Made by a program: the position numbers and the translations under genes. A model generated the notes under the pieces. That model was not told the DNA's origin. It ran no database searches and saw only the letters and a list, made by a program, of their open reading frames with translations. From positions 284,175 through 348,174 of the forward strand of contig NZ_FNON01000009.1 of assembly GCF_900107045.1 (NCBI RefSeq): 64,000 bases of DNA, in the 5' to 3' direction. Origin of the DNA: Amycolatopsis xylanica. GTDB lineage: Bacteria > Actinomycetota > Actinomycetes > Mycobacteriales > Pseudonocardiaceae. Below are positions 42,718 through 51,072 of the stretch, piece after piece (position 1 is the stretch's first letter; each line of letters starts with the position of its first letter).

Positions 42718-43485
42718 TCAGCGGGAGGAGACCCGCCGCACCGACCAGCCGATCACCACCAGTGCGACACCGGCGCCCATCAGCGCGTACGGCCAGACCG
42801 GCGCGCTGGAGCCGTCACCGGTCGGGGACGCGCCCGGGGTGAAACCGCCCAGCTTGCCCTGCTGGACATAGGCGGACCCGGGCAGCTTGTCGGCATACTG
42901 CTGGTGCACGAGCCGCTGGTAAGCGGCCACGCTCATGCCCTGGCCAACCTGGGCGCGAGCGGGGTCGTTCAACGGCACGACCTGTCCCTTGTCCACGCGG
43001 TACCAGGCGTTGATCTGCGGCTCGGTGAACACCGTGCCGCCCTGTGCCGGGTAGGTGACCTCTTCGGTGCCGGTGGTCAGGTTGGAGGCTTCCCAGCCCT
43101 GACGGCCGTCACGGGTCAGCCACACGGTGGCCTCCTGGCCGCTCGCCGCGCGGGTCTTCACCGCGAGGTAAGCGAACCCGGCGGGTTCGGTGCTCTGGCC
43201 GGTGACGAACTCCGGCGTCAGCGAGAACACGCGCAGCGGCTGGCCGGTCACCTGCGGAGCCTTGGCCGACTCGGCCTGCACCGCGAGTCCCGAACGGCGG
43301 TCGAGCTGCACGAAGAACTTCGACAGTTTCGCTTGCGTGTCAGGCGAAGCGGCGACCTGCCGGGCCGCGGCGATGTCCGCGTCGGAAACACCGCCGACAC
43401 CATAACCGTCGGCCGACGCCGAAGCGGTGCCCGCGCCGAGCGCGAGCAGGGCGGCGAGCGCGCCAAAGAATGCGATCTTCCTCAT
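42718..43485 (-). CDS. Secreted, C-terminally anchored partner of papain-like protease
   Basis: A 255-residue protein with a signal peptide (MRKIAFFGALAALLALGAG, cut near ASA), an extracellular part (about 28-215), a short Gly/Ser/Pro linker and a C-terminal membrane helix (about 228-248) ending in RRVSSR. It has no recognised domain and no clear sortase motif. ATG 43485 lies one base past the protease stop, so the two are translationally linked. It could be a substrate, inhibitor or anchor of the protease; unproven. Confidence 0.65.
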   Translation of the reverse strand: MRKIAFFGALAALLALGAGTASASADGYGVGGVSDADIAAARQVAASPDTQAKLSKFFVQLDRRSGLAVQAESAKAPQVTGQPLRVFSLTPEFVTGQSTEPAGFAYLAVKTRAASGQEATVWLTRDGRQGWEASNLTTGTEEVTYPAQGGTVFTEPQINAWYRVDKGQVVPLNDPARAQVGQGMSVAAYQRLVHQQYADKLPGSAYVQQGKLGGFTPGASPTGDGSSAPVWPYALMGAGVALVVIGWSVRRVSSR

Positions 43486-43486
43486 G

Positions 43487-44062
43487 TCACGCCCCGATCC
43501 GGTAGAGCGACTGTGCCCACTGGAACTGTCCATTGCGGACATACGAGTTGTAGGACATCGCGCTGTAGCGCTGGCTCGACGGCCACGGGTCGCCGTAGTA
43601 GAGCTGCTGCGTCGTCGAGTCGTAGCCGTAGATGACCTGCGCGTGCCCGCCGCCTGCCGTCCAGTAGATGCCGGTCTCGATCGGGCGCTTGGCGTCGATC
43701 TCGGTGCGGACCGAGGTGAAGCTCAGCGCCTGCGTCACGGTGCCCGGCCGCAGGCCGAGCGCCTGGTAGCCGCGCTGGACCCAGCTGAGCTGGCCCGCCT
43801 GGTTCGGGCACGGGGTGCCGGGCTGGTAACCACGCGAGTAAGCGCAGAAGGTGTTCTGGCTGGTGTTCGCGCCGTAGCCGAGCGAGCGGGCGATGGTGAG
43901 CCCGCTGGCCGCCCAGCACCATTGGTTCTGCTCCTGGACGAGCTGGGAGATCGGCACCGTGACGGCCGCTTCGACACCGGCGTTGGCCGGTGGCGCGAAC
44001 AGCCCGAGTGACAGCAGGCCCGCGATGACCGCGCCCGCCATCCTGGAGTGTCTGAACCGCAT
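43487..44062 (-). CDS. Secreted papain-like cysteine protease
   Basis: A 191-residue protein with a signal peptide (residues about 1-28, ending PPANA) and a papain-like/C39-type fold. Catalytic Cys49 lies in EQNQWCWAAS, His140 in GGGHAQVIYGY and Asp158 in GDPWP. Cys73 and Cys85 may form a disulfide. It is short, with no prodomain visible. The start was set at ATG 44062, which directly precedes a good signal sequence. First of a two-gene unit downstream of a LysR gene. Confidence 0.82.
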   Translation of the reverse strand: MRFRHSRMAGAVIAGLLSLGLFAPPANAGVEAAVTVPISQLVQEQNQWCWAASGLTIARSLGYGANTSQNTFCAYSRGYQPGTPCPNQAGQLSWVQRGYQALGLRPGTVTQALSFTSVRTEIDAKRPIETGIYWTAGGGHAQVIYGYDSTTQQLYYGDPWPSSQRYSAMSYNSYVRNGQFQWAQSLYRIGA

Positions 44063-44163
44063 TTCTGCTCCTTTGCAGTCGGTCTTGTCGAGACTCGCCT
44101 GCAAACGAACGGAGCAGTAATCCCATCGGGGATAACACCCACCTTATGGGCGGGTTATCTGAC

Positions 44164-45132
44164 TTAAAGTGACGCTTCTGCTAACGCGTGCGGGTGATCC
44201 TTACACCACTTGGCGAAGTGTGGATTCCGGTCAATGGACGCCCGATAAGCCGTCATCGCGCACTGGAACACCTCGTCCAGCATCGGCAGCAACGCCTTGT
44301 CGTCGCGCATCGCGAACAGCAGCGTCGTCCAGAGCGGATCACCCTTGAACGGCACCGCGACCAGTCCCGGTGGCGGCGCGGAGGCGGCTTGCGCCAGGCA
44401 CACCGCGCCCTGCGCGATCAGCGTGCCCGCGGTGCCCGCCTCCGAGGTGTAGTGCCGGATCCGCGGCACGAATCCCGCGGCCGCGCACGCCGCCTGGAAC
44501 CGCACGCGCACCGCGTTTTCGTGCGGTGGCGGCAAAACCCAGTCGACGTCGGCGAGTTCTTCGAGTGCGACCTGCCCGTCCTTGATGGCCGGGTGCCCCT
44601 CGGCGATCCCGGCGAAGATCGGCTCGGTGGCGAGCGGGCGCACCACCAGTCCGTCGTAGTGATGGGCCTCCGTGCCGTCGAACTTCTCGACGAGCGCGCA
44701 GTCGACACGGCCCGTCGAAAGCAGCTTGAGCAGCATCAGCGCGGCCGGTTCCGCCCAGGTCTGGACGTCGACCTCGACCAGCCGCGTGCGCAGCTGCTCG
44801 ATGAGGCTCCCGATGATCAGCAGCGGGACGTAGCCGACACGCAGCGTGGTCGGTATCCCGCCTTCGCCGTGCTTGCGCGCGGAAACGACCAGTGAGCGCA
44901 TGTCGGCGAGCAGCGCGTCGGCCCGGTTCAGCACGAATCCGCCGAGCGCCGTCGGGCGCGAGCCCTGCGCGCTGCGCTCGAACAGCTCGCCGCCGAGTAT
45001 CCGCTCGATCCGCTTGAGCTGAGCGGTCAGCGCCGGCTGACTGATGCCCAGCACGGTGGACGCCTTGCTCACGCTGCCGGTTTCCGCCACGGCGCGGACG
45101 GCGCGCAGATGGCGCAGCTCCAGCTCAGCCAT
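44164..45132 (-). CDS. LysR-family transcriptional regulator
   Basis: A 322-residue regulator with an N-terminal winged HTH (about 3-62: LRHLRAVRAVAETGSVSKAS, then QPALTAQLKRIE) and a substrate-binding domain. It is divergent from the patatin gene (70 bp gap) and upstream of the protease pair on the same strand; either could be its target. An imperfect hairpin (GATAACACCC with GGGTTATC, about 44131-44159) lies past its stop. Confidence 0.9.
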   Translation of the reverse strand: MAELELRHLRAVRAVAETGSVSKASTVLGISQPALTAQLKRIERILGGELFERSAQGSRPTALGGFVLNRADALLADMRSLVVSARKHGEGGIPTTLRVGYVPLLIIGSLIEQLRTRLVEVDVQTWAEPAALMLLKLLSTGRVDCALVEKFDGTEAHHYDGLVVRPLATEPIFAGIAEGHPAIKDGQVALEELADVDWVLPPPHENAVRVRFQAACAAAGFVPRIRHYTSEAGTAGTLIAQGAVCLAQAASAPPPGLVAVPFKGDPLWTTLLFAMRDDKALLPMLDEVFQCAMTAYRASIDRNPHFAKWCKDHPHALAEASL

Positions 45133-45202
45133 TCAGTGAGGTTATCCCCCTTTTCGGGGGCAAAACGACCTGCGAAAGTCGGGGCCCGTTACATTCGGCC
45201 GC

Positions 45203-46072
45203 ATGGCAGCGCCCCACCTACCCGGTCCGGTCGGTTTCGTGCTCGGCGGGGGCGGCAGCCTCGGCTCCATGCAGGTCGGGATGCTGCGCGCGCTCGACGA
45301 GACCGGGATCAAGCCGGACCTGGCCGTCGGCACCTCCGTCGGCTCGCTCAACGCCGCCGTGCTGGCGACCGGGGACGCCGCCGACTCGACCGAGCGGCTG
45401 CGCAAGATCTGGTCGCAGATGACCCGGCACGAGGCGTTCCCCGGCGGGGTGCTGAGCCAGGTCAGGACGCTGCGGCACACGAAGACGCACCTGTTCCCCA
45501 ACACCGGGCTGGCCGCGATCATCGACGAACATCTCGGCGAGGGCAGCGGTTTCGACGACGCCAAGATGCCGCTCGGCGTGGTGGTGACGGACGTCGAGAC
45601 CGCCGAACCCGTGCTCATCCGGTCCGGCCCGCTCAAGCCCGCGCTGCTGGCGAGCGCGGCCATCCCGGGCATCTACCCGCCGGTCGAGCACGACGGCAGG
45701 CTGCTCTATGACGGCGGGCTGGTCGCCAATGTGCCGATGCGCCAGGCGTTGGCCATGGGCGCCCGCTCGCTGGTGGTGCTCGACTGCGCCTTCCCCGGGC
45801 AACTGCCGAGCAGGCCGCAGACGTTCGCCGAGGTGATGATGTTCACCGCGATGATCAGCATGCGCAACCAGGCGGTGCTCGAAGCACCGGTCGCGGCGGC
45901 GTCGGTGCCTGTGGTGTATCTCCCAGGCCCGGCCCCGATCCGGCTCAGCCCGCTCGATTTCAGCCATACGGAGGAATTGTCGGAGCAGGCATATCAGTCA
46001 GCCAGGACATTTCTGGACCAGATCGTCATCAATGGCCCAGGCCTATACGGCGCGCCGGGCCTGGTCACGTAG
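45203..46072 (+). CDS. Patatin-like phospholipase
   Basis: A 289-residue acyl hydrolase with a Ser-Asp dyad: oxyanion loop GGGGSLG (15-21), nucleophile Ser45 in GTSVGS, and Asp170 in YDGGLVANVP. No signal peptide. Probable target is a glycerolipid or lysophospholipid. ATG start, divergent from the LysR gene. Confidence 0.9.
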   Translation: MAAPHLPGPVGFVLGGGGSLGSMQVGMLRALDETGIKPDLAVGTSVGSLNAAVLATGDAADSTERLRKIWSQMTRHEAFPGGVLSQVRTLRHTKTHLFPNTGLAAIIDEHLGEGSGFDDAKMPLGVVVTDVETAEPVLIRSGPLKPALLASAAIPGIYPPVEHDGRLLYDGGLVANVPMRQALAMGARSLVVLDCAFPGQLPSRPQTFAEVMMFTAMISMRNQAVLEAPVAAASVPVVYLPGPAPIRLSPLDFSHTEELSEQAYQSARTFLDQIVINGPGLYGAPGLVT

Positions 46073-46156
46073 CAACCTTCCGCGGGAATGGACGTCTTGG
46101 CTATCGCGTAGTTTTGAAAGCAGAAGACGTCCAGGTATCTCACAAGAAGAGACCAC

Positions 46157-47338
46157 ATGTTTCCCAAGAAGACTTTACTTTCCGCTTTGCTGATCGCGGG
46201 GCTGGCGCTGTCCGCGTGCAGTTCCGGCGACAACGCCGCCGCGCCGTCCGAAGGCGGCAAGCAGGCGGCGCCCGGCGTCTCGGTGAGCATCGAGCCCGCC
46301 GCGGGCCAGAACGTCAACCCGGCGACGCCGATCACCGTCAAGGTGACCAACGGCAAGCTGAGCGATGTCACGGTCACCAACGCCGCCAAGGGCAAGGCCG
46401 TCAAGGGTGAGCTCGCCGCCGACGGGCTTTCCTGGGCCACCACCGAACCACTCGGGTACGGCAGCACGTACAAGGTGCTCGCGCACGCGACCGGCGCCGA
46501 CGGCAAGCCGGTCGAGCAGCAGAGCCAGCTGACCACGATCTCGCCCAAGCAGCAGGCGAACGCGAACCTCATCCCGGCGCCCGCGTCGGTCAAGGACAAC
46601 GGGGTCGGCGTCGGCCAGCCGATCGTGTTCGACTTCAAGGTGCCGGTCAAGAACAAGGCCGAGGTGGAAAAGCAGCTCTCGGTCGAATCCACGCCGAAGC
46701 AAGAGGGCGGCTGGTACTGGATCGACAACAGCGCCCATTACCGCCCGAAGGAATACTGGCAGGCCGGCACCACACTGAAGGTGACCGCGAAGATTTACGG
46801 CGTCGATTTCGGCAACGGCGTGTTCGGCGCGGAAGATCGCGTGGAAACGTACAAGGTGCACGATTCCTGGATCGCCAAGGCCGACGGCAACACCGAGCAG
46901 ATGCAGATCTTCCACAACGGCGAGATGGTCAAGTCGATGCCCATCTCACTCGGCAAGGACTCCACCCCGACCCACCTCGGCGCGCACGTCATTTCCGACA
47001 AGCACGAGCACTACACGATGGACTCGTGCACCTACGGCGTCTGCCAGGGCCAGCCGGGTTACTACAAGTCGAACGAGAACTGGTCCCAGCGCATCTCGAA
47101 CGACGGCGAGTTCGTCCACGAGAACCCGAACAGCGTCGGCGCGCAGGGCAGCTCGAATGTCTCGCACGGCTGCATCAACCTCAACGGCGCCAACGCGCAG
47201 TGGTTCTACCAGAACCTCGGCCTCGGCGACGTCGTCGAGGTGACCAACTCCGGCGGCAAGCCGCTGCCGGTCTGGGACCTCTACGGCGACTGGTCACCGA
47301 CCTGGGAGCAGTGGAAGGCCGGGAGCGCCATCAAGTAA
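46157..47338 (+). CDS. L,D-transpeptidase lipoprotein
   Basis: Peptidoglycan cross-linking enzyme that forms 3-3 links outside the membrane. The 393-residue product has a lipoprotein signal ending ALSAC (Cys21), two immunoglobulin-like domains (about 45-245) and a YkuD catalytic domain with Cys339 in VSHGCINL. The layout matches actinobacterial LdtMt2-type enzymes. ATG start at 46157. Confidence 0.94.
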   Translation: MFPKKTLLSALLIAGLALSACSSGDNAAAPSEGGKQAAPGVSVSIEPAAGQNVNPATPITVKVTNGKLSDVTVTNAAKGKAVKGELAADGLSWATTEPLGYGSTYKVLAHATGADGKPVEQQSQLTTISPKQQANANLIPAPASVKDNGVGVGQPIVFDFKVPVKNKAEVEKQLSVESTPKQEGGWYWIDNSAHYRPKEYWQAGTTLKVTAKIYGVDFGNGVFGAEDRVETYKVHDSWIAKADGNTEQMQIFHNGEMVKSMPISLGKDSTPTHLGAHVISDKHEHYTMDSCTYGVCQGQPGYYKSNENWSQRISNDGEFVHENPNSVGAQGSSNVSHGCINLNGANAQWFYQNLGLGDVVEVTNSGGKPLPVWDLYGDWSPTWEQWKAGSAIK

Positions 47339-47348
47339 TACTGGACGG

Positions 47349-48077
47349 GTGGATGCCCGAGAGCTCGTCGCAGGCGCCGGCCGGATCGTGGTGCTGACCG
47401 GCGCCGGGATCTCGACGGACTCGGGCATCCCCGACTTCCGCGGCCCCAACGGTCTCTGGACCAAGAACCCGGGCGCCGAGAAGATGTCCAATCTGCGGGC
47501 CTACAGCACGAGCCGCGAGGTCCGCGAGCAGACGTGGCAGGCCAGGCTCGTCCACCCCGGCTGGTCGGCCGAGCCGAACGCCGCCCACCACGCGCTCGCC
47601 GGCCTGGAGCGCACTGGGCGGCTGCGGGCGATCATCACGCAGAACATCGACCGCCTGCACCAGAAGGCGGGCTCCTCGGTCGTGATCGAGCTGCACGGGA
47701 CGATGTTCGAGTCGGTCTGCCTGGCCTGCGCCGACCGCCGCGACATGCGCGAGGCTCTCGACCGCGTCCGCGCGGGCGAGACGGACCCGCCGTGCCTGGT
47801 CTGCGGCGGGATCCTGAAGTCGGCGACGATCTCGTTCGGCCAGTCGCTGGACCGCGCGATCTTCGACACGGCCAAGTACGAGGCCCGCGCCTGCGATCTC
47901 CTCATCGCAGCCGGGACGTCACTGGCCGTGCAACCCGCGGCAGGCCTGGTCGGCCTCGCCGCGTCACACGGCGCCAAAATCATCATCTGCAACGCCTCGG
48001 AGACGCCCTACGACGGCTTCGCCGCGGCGATCGTGCGCGAGCCGCTCAGCGAGGCCTTACCCACGCTGGTGGGATAA
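47349..48077 (+). CDS. cobB: NAD-dependent protein deacylase (sirtuin)
   Basis: A 242-residue Sir2 protein that removes acyl groups from lysines using NAD. Motifs: GAGISTDSGIPDFRG, TQNIDRLHQKAG, and the zinc cysteines CLAC and CLVCGG. The catalytic His is in ELHGTMFE. GTG start 10 bp past the transpeptidase gene. The TAA stop lies inside the family B repeat. Confidence 0.93.
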   Translation: MDARELVAGAGRIVVLTGAGISTDSGIPDFRGPNGLWTKNPGAEKMSNLRAYSTSREVREQTWQARLVHPGWSAEPNAAHHALAGLERTGRLRAIITQNIDRLHQKAGSSVVIELHGTMFESVCLACADRRDMREALDRVRAGETDPPCLVCGGILKSATISFGQSLDRAIFDTAKYEARACDLLIAAGTSLAVQPAAGLVGLAASHGAKIIICNASETPYDGFAAAIVREPLSEALPTLVG

Positions 48078-48092
48078 AGCCCGCTAAATCCC
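48071..48092. repeat. Family B repeat providing both stop codons
   Basis: A variant family B arm with one pair of changes (CTAAAT for CTTTAT). It contains the TAA of the sirtuin gene (48075-48077) and, on the other strand, the TAG of ltrA (48084-48086), so two convergent genes end within one 22-bp repeat. Confidence 0.85.
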
Positions 48093-49280
48093 GGGCTCGC
48101 CGAGCGTCTTGCTGTCGCCGTGGCGGGCGATCACGGTCACCGCGACCATGGCCGCCGCCAGCAATGCCGTGAGGTGGATCGGCGCGGGCGTGAACGAGGC
48201 CGCGAGCACCAAGACCGCCGTCACCGGGTAGCCGATCGCGATCGGGCGGCATTCGTTGGTAGGGCCGATATGCAGCAGCCAGACGCTGAGCAGGTAGATC
48301 GCCACCGGGACCGTGGTCGGCAGCGCGGCCATGACCGGTCCGAGATGGGTCGCGTGGGTGTCGTAGTCGACCGCGACCTCCAGGCCCGCGCCGACCGCCG
48401 CCGCCGAGGCGAAGATCAGGTAGTGGCCGTAGCCCCAGCTGAGCGAGGTGCGCATGGTCGTGCTGCGCATCAGGCGCGCGTGACCGGGCTGGTCGAAATA
48501 CAGCCACCACAACGAGAAGACCAGCACCAGTGCCGCCGCGGCGAGCACCGCCAGCGCCGCGGTGTGCTCACCGGCCGCGATGCCCTCCTTGATCGCCATC
48601 GTGGCGGCCAGGATCGTCTCGCCGAGGACGATGATCGTGAACAGGCCGTATCGCTCGGCGATGTGCGCGGGGTGCCAGCTCGTGCGGCCCGTGCGTTCCG
48701 CGACCGCGGGCACCGCGAACTCCAGCAGCACGAGCAGGAAGAAACTGGGCAGCAGCACCGAATCCGGCAGCGCGAGCCGCGCGATCCAGAGGATCTGGAC
48801 GAGCGCGATCCCGCCCGCGTAGCGCAGCGCCGTCGTGCGGCACGGCGGGTCGGTGACGGCCGCGCGCAGCCACTGGCTGACCATCGCGAGGCGCATCAGC
48901 ACGTAGCCGATCACGATCACCGTGTAGTCGCCGGTGTCGAACGCCCGCGTCACGCCGGCGGCGACCGTCAGGCCACCCGCGATCTGGACCATGGTCGCCA
49001 GCCGGTAGGCGACGTCGTCGGTGTCGAACGCCGAGGCGAACCAGCTGAAATTGAGCCAGCCCCACCAGATCGCGAAGAACACCATGAGGAAGCTGAGGAT
49101 GCCGCTGCCGAAATGGTTCTCGGTGAGCGCGTGGTGCAGCGACGCGGCGGCCTGCGCGACCGCGACGACGAAACACAGGTCGAACAGCAGCTCGAGCGGG
49201 GTCGAGGCGCGGTGGCCCTCGTCGCTGGAGCGGGACACCATCGGCCGGTACCAGGCGCGGGCGGCGGAGTGCTCGGTCAC
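48084..49280 (-). CDS. ltrA: Low-temperature-requirement protein A family membrane protein
   Basis: A 398-residue protein with about 11 membrane segments. The LtrA signature is clear: STPLELLFDLCFVVAVAQAA near the N-terminus, WWGWLNFSWFASAFDTDD, and ERYGLFTIIVLGETILA. Molecular function is unknown. ATG at 49280. It ends inside the family B repeat shared with the sirtuin gene. Confidence 0.88.
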   Translation of the reverse strand: MTEHSAARAWYRPMVSRSSDEGHRASTPLELLFDLCFVVAVAQAAASLHHALTENHFGSGILSFLMVFFAIWWGWLNFSWFASAFDTDDVAYRLATMVQIAGGLTVAAGVTRAFDTGDYTVIVIGYVLMRLAMVSQWLRAAVTDPPCRTTALRYAGGIALVQILWIARLALPDSVLLPSFFLLVLLEFAVPAVAERTGRTSWHPAHIAERYGLFTIIVLGETILAATMAIKEGIAAGEHTAALAVLAAAALVLVFSLWWLYFDQPGHARLMRSTTMRTSLSWGYGHYLIFASAAAVGAGLEVAVDYDTHATHLGPVMAALPTTVPVAIYLLSVWLLHIGPTNECRPIAIGYPVTAVLVLAASFTPAPIHLTALLAAAMVAVTVIARHGDSKTLGEPGI

Positions 49281-49656
49281 CCGGACATCCCAGCACGAAT
49301 TCCGCCGTAATGCTCAAGGTGGGCCCGGTTCCCCCTCGCCCGGGCCCACGCCCGCGCCGAATCACCCGTGGGCACTCCCAAGCCGGCCGAACGGTCCCCC
49401 GCGGACGCCGACCGTGCTTCGGTTGAGAGGTGACTCCGATGCCCAACGCGACCGGGCACGGGTCGTCACGATCCGGCGGGCGACCCCATCCCCGGGTCAC
49501 CCTGCCAGGTCGCCACTTTGGGTAGTGGTAGCACTCGACGAAGGCTCCATAAGATGTACCCGGTTGCTCTAAGTAGCGCTAGCTCCTCAGATCTCTCGTC
49601 ACCCAGATGGAGTATGATATATCACCTTGGGTGACATGATGATCCATCTGGGTGGT
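49281..49656. promoter_or_regulatory. 376-bp gap with nested inverted repeats
   Basis: No credible gene. Near ltrA there is a hairpin GTGGGCCCGG/CCGGGCCCAC (49319-49328 with 49340-49349). At the other end an AT-rich patch holds CACCCAGATGGA and its inverse TCCATCTGGGTG (about 49600-49611 and 49643-49654), enclosing GTCACCC/GGGTGAC words. The second structure is just past the MFS stop and could be its terminator or a protein-binding site; the rest is unremarkable. Confidence 0.45.
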
Positions 49657-51072
49657 CTAGTCCTGTGAAATTCCTGCCCCTTCGGGCAAAGGTCGTCGCG
49701 CACGGCGAACCCGGAGTTCCGCCAGCGCGAGCCCGAGCGCGATCAGCGTGATCACGATCGCACAGCCCAAAGCGGCCGAGAGCGCACGCGGATAGTCACC
49801 GGGCAACAGCGCGTGGAACACCGCCGCCAGCACGGCCGTGCCGATCGCGGTCCCGATCCGCTGCCCCGTCTGCAACGCGCCACCGGCGACCCCGGCCAGC
49901 GGCGCGGGCACGCACTCCAGGGTGAGCGTGATGTTGGGCGAGATCACCATTCCGCCGCCGATCCCGGCCACCAGCAGCGGCACCGCGACGACGAGCCCGG
50001 CGTACTGCGGCGCCGCGATGTTCACCACGACGGCGACGACCGTCAGCCCGGTCGCGACCATGGTCAGCCCGATGACCGTGAGCTTGCGGCCCCAGGTCGA
50101 CACCAGCCGCCCGGCGACCGCCGAGGACACGGCGGAGCCGAGCGCGAACGGCGTCACCGCGAGCCCCGACTCCAGCGGCGAATATCCCAGCCCCTGCTGG
50201 AAGAAGATCGCGAACACCAGCCAGATCCCGGCGAACCCGCAGAAGTAGATCGCGCCGACCGCGGCGCCGGAGGCGTAGCCCGGCGTGCCGGTGAACAGGC
50301 GGATGTCCAGCAGTGGCGGGCGGCCCCGCTCGACGGTCCGCCGTTCCCAGCGCACGAACGCGAACCCGGCCACCACGGCGACCGCGCACAGCCACCACAT
50401 CCCGTCCTGGATGAGCGGCAGCAGGATTCCCAGCACCGCCATGCCCAGCAAGACGATCCCGGCGAAGTCGACCTCGTCACGCAGCCTGCCGTGCCGATGC
50501 GGCGCCTTCGGCAGCCAGCGCATCGCGAGCACGAACGCGAGCAGGCCGATCGGGACGTTCACGAAGAACACCCAGCGCCAGCTCGCGACGGACAGGATCG
50601 CGCCGCCGAGCACCGGCCCGACCGCGGTCGAGATCCCGACGGTCGCGCCGAACAGGCCGAACGCGCGGCCCCGCTCCGGCCCGCGGAACATGTCCTGGAT
50701 GAGCCCGCTGTTCTGCGGGGTCAGCATGCCCGCGACCGCGCCCTGCAGCAGCCGCGCGAGCACCAGCGTCCACTCGTTCGGCGCCGCGCCGCAGAACGCG
50801 CTCGCCAGCACGAAGCCGGCCAGCGCGAGCAGGAACATCTTGCGCCTGCCCAGGATGTCACCGAGCCTGCCGCCGGTCACCAGGACCAGGCCGAAGGTCA
50901 GCGCGTACCCGGAGACCACCCACTGGATGCCCCCGTTGGACGCGGGCAGCTCACGCTGGATCGACGGCAGCGCCGTGTTGACGATGCTGACGTCGAGCAG
51001 CCCCATGAACCCGGCGGCCAGCGTGACCGCGAGCGCCTTCCAGCGCCGCGGGTCCGGCTCGGCGGCGGTCAT
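49657..51072 (-). CDS. MFS drug-efflux transporter, EmrB/QacA (DHA2) type
   Basis: A 471-residue transporter with about 14 membrane segments. It has the DHA2 motifs LDVSIVNTALPSIQREL in helix 1, GGRLGDILGRRKMF in the 2-3 loop and GPVLGGAI in helix 5. Probable proton-driven export of drugs or metabolites. Its ATG overlaps the dnaE stop by four bases, so it seems to be translated as a tail of the replicase gene, which is unusual. Confidence 0.92.
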   Translation of the reverse strand: MTAAEPDPRRWKALAVTLAAGFMGLLDVSIVNTALPSIQRELPASNGGIQWVVSGYALTFGLVLVTGGRLGDILGRRKMFLLALAGFVLASAFCGAAPNEWTLVLARLLQGAVAGMLTPQNSGLIQDMFRGPERGRAFGLFGATVGISTAVGPVLGGAILSVASWRWVFFVNVPIGLLAFVLAMRWLPKAPHRHGRLRDEVDFAGIVLLGMAVLGILLPLIQDGMWWLCAVAVVAGFAFVRWERRTVERGRPPLLDIRLFTGTPGYASGAAVGAIYFCGFAGIWLVFAIFFQQGLGYSPLESGLAVTPFALGSAVSSAVAGRLVSTWGRKLTVIGLTMVATGLTVVAVVVNIAAPQYAGLVVAVPLLVAGIGGGMVISPNITLTLECVPAPLAGVAGGALQTGQRIGTAIGTAVLAAVFHALLPGDYPRALSAALGCAIVITLIALGLALAELRVRRARRPLPEGAGISQD

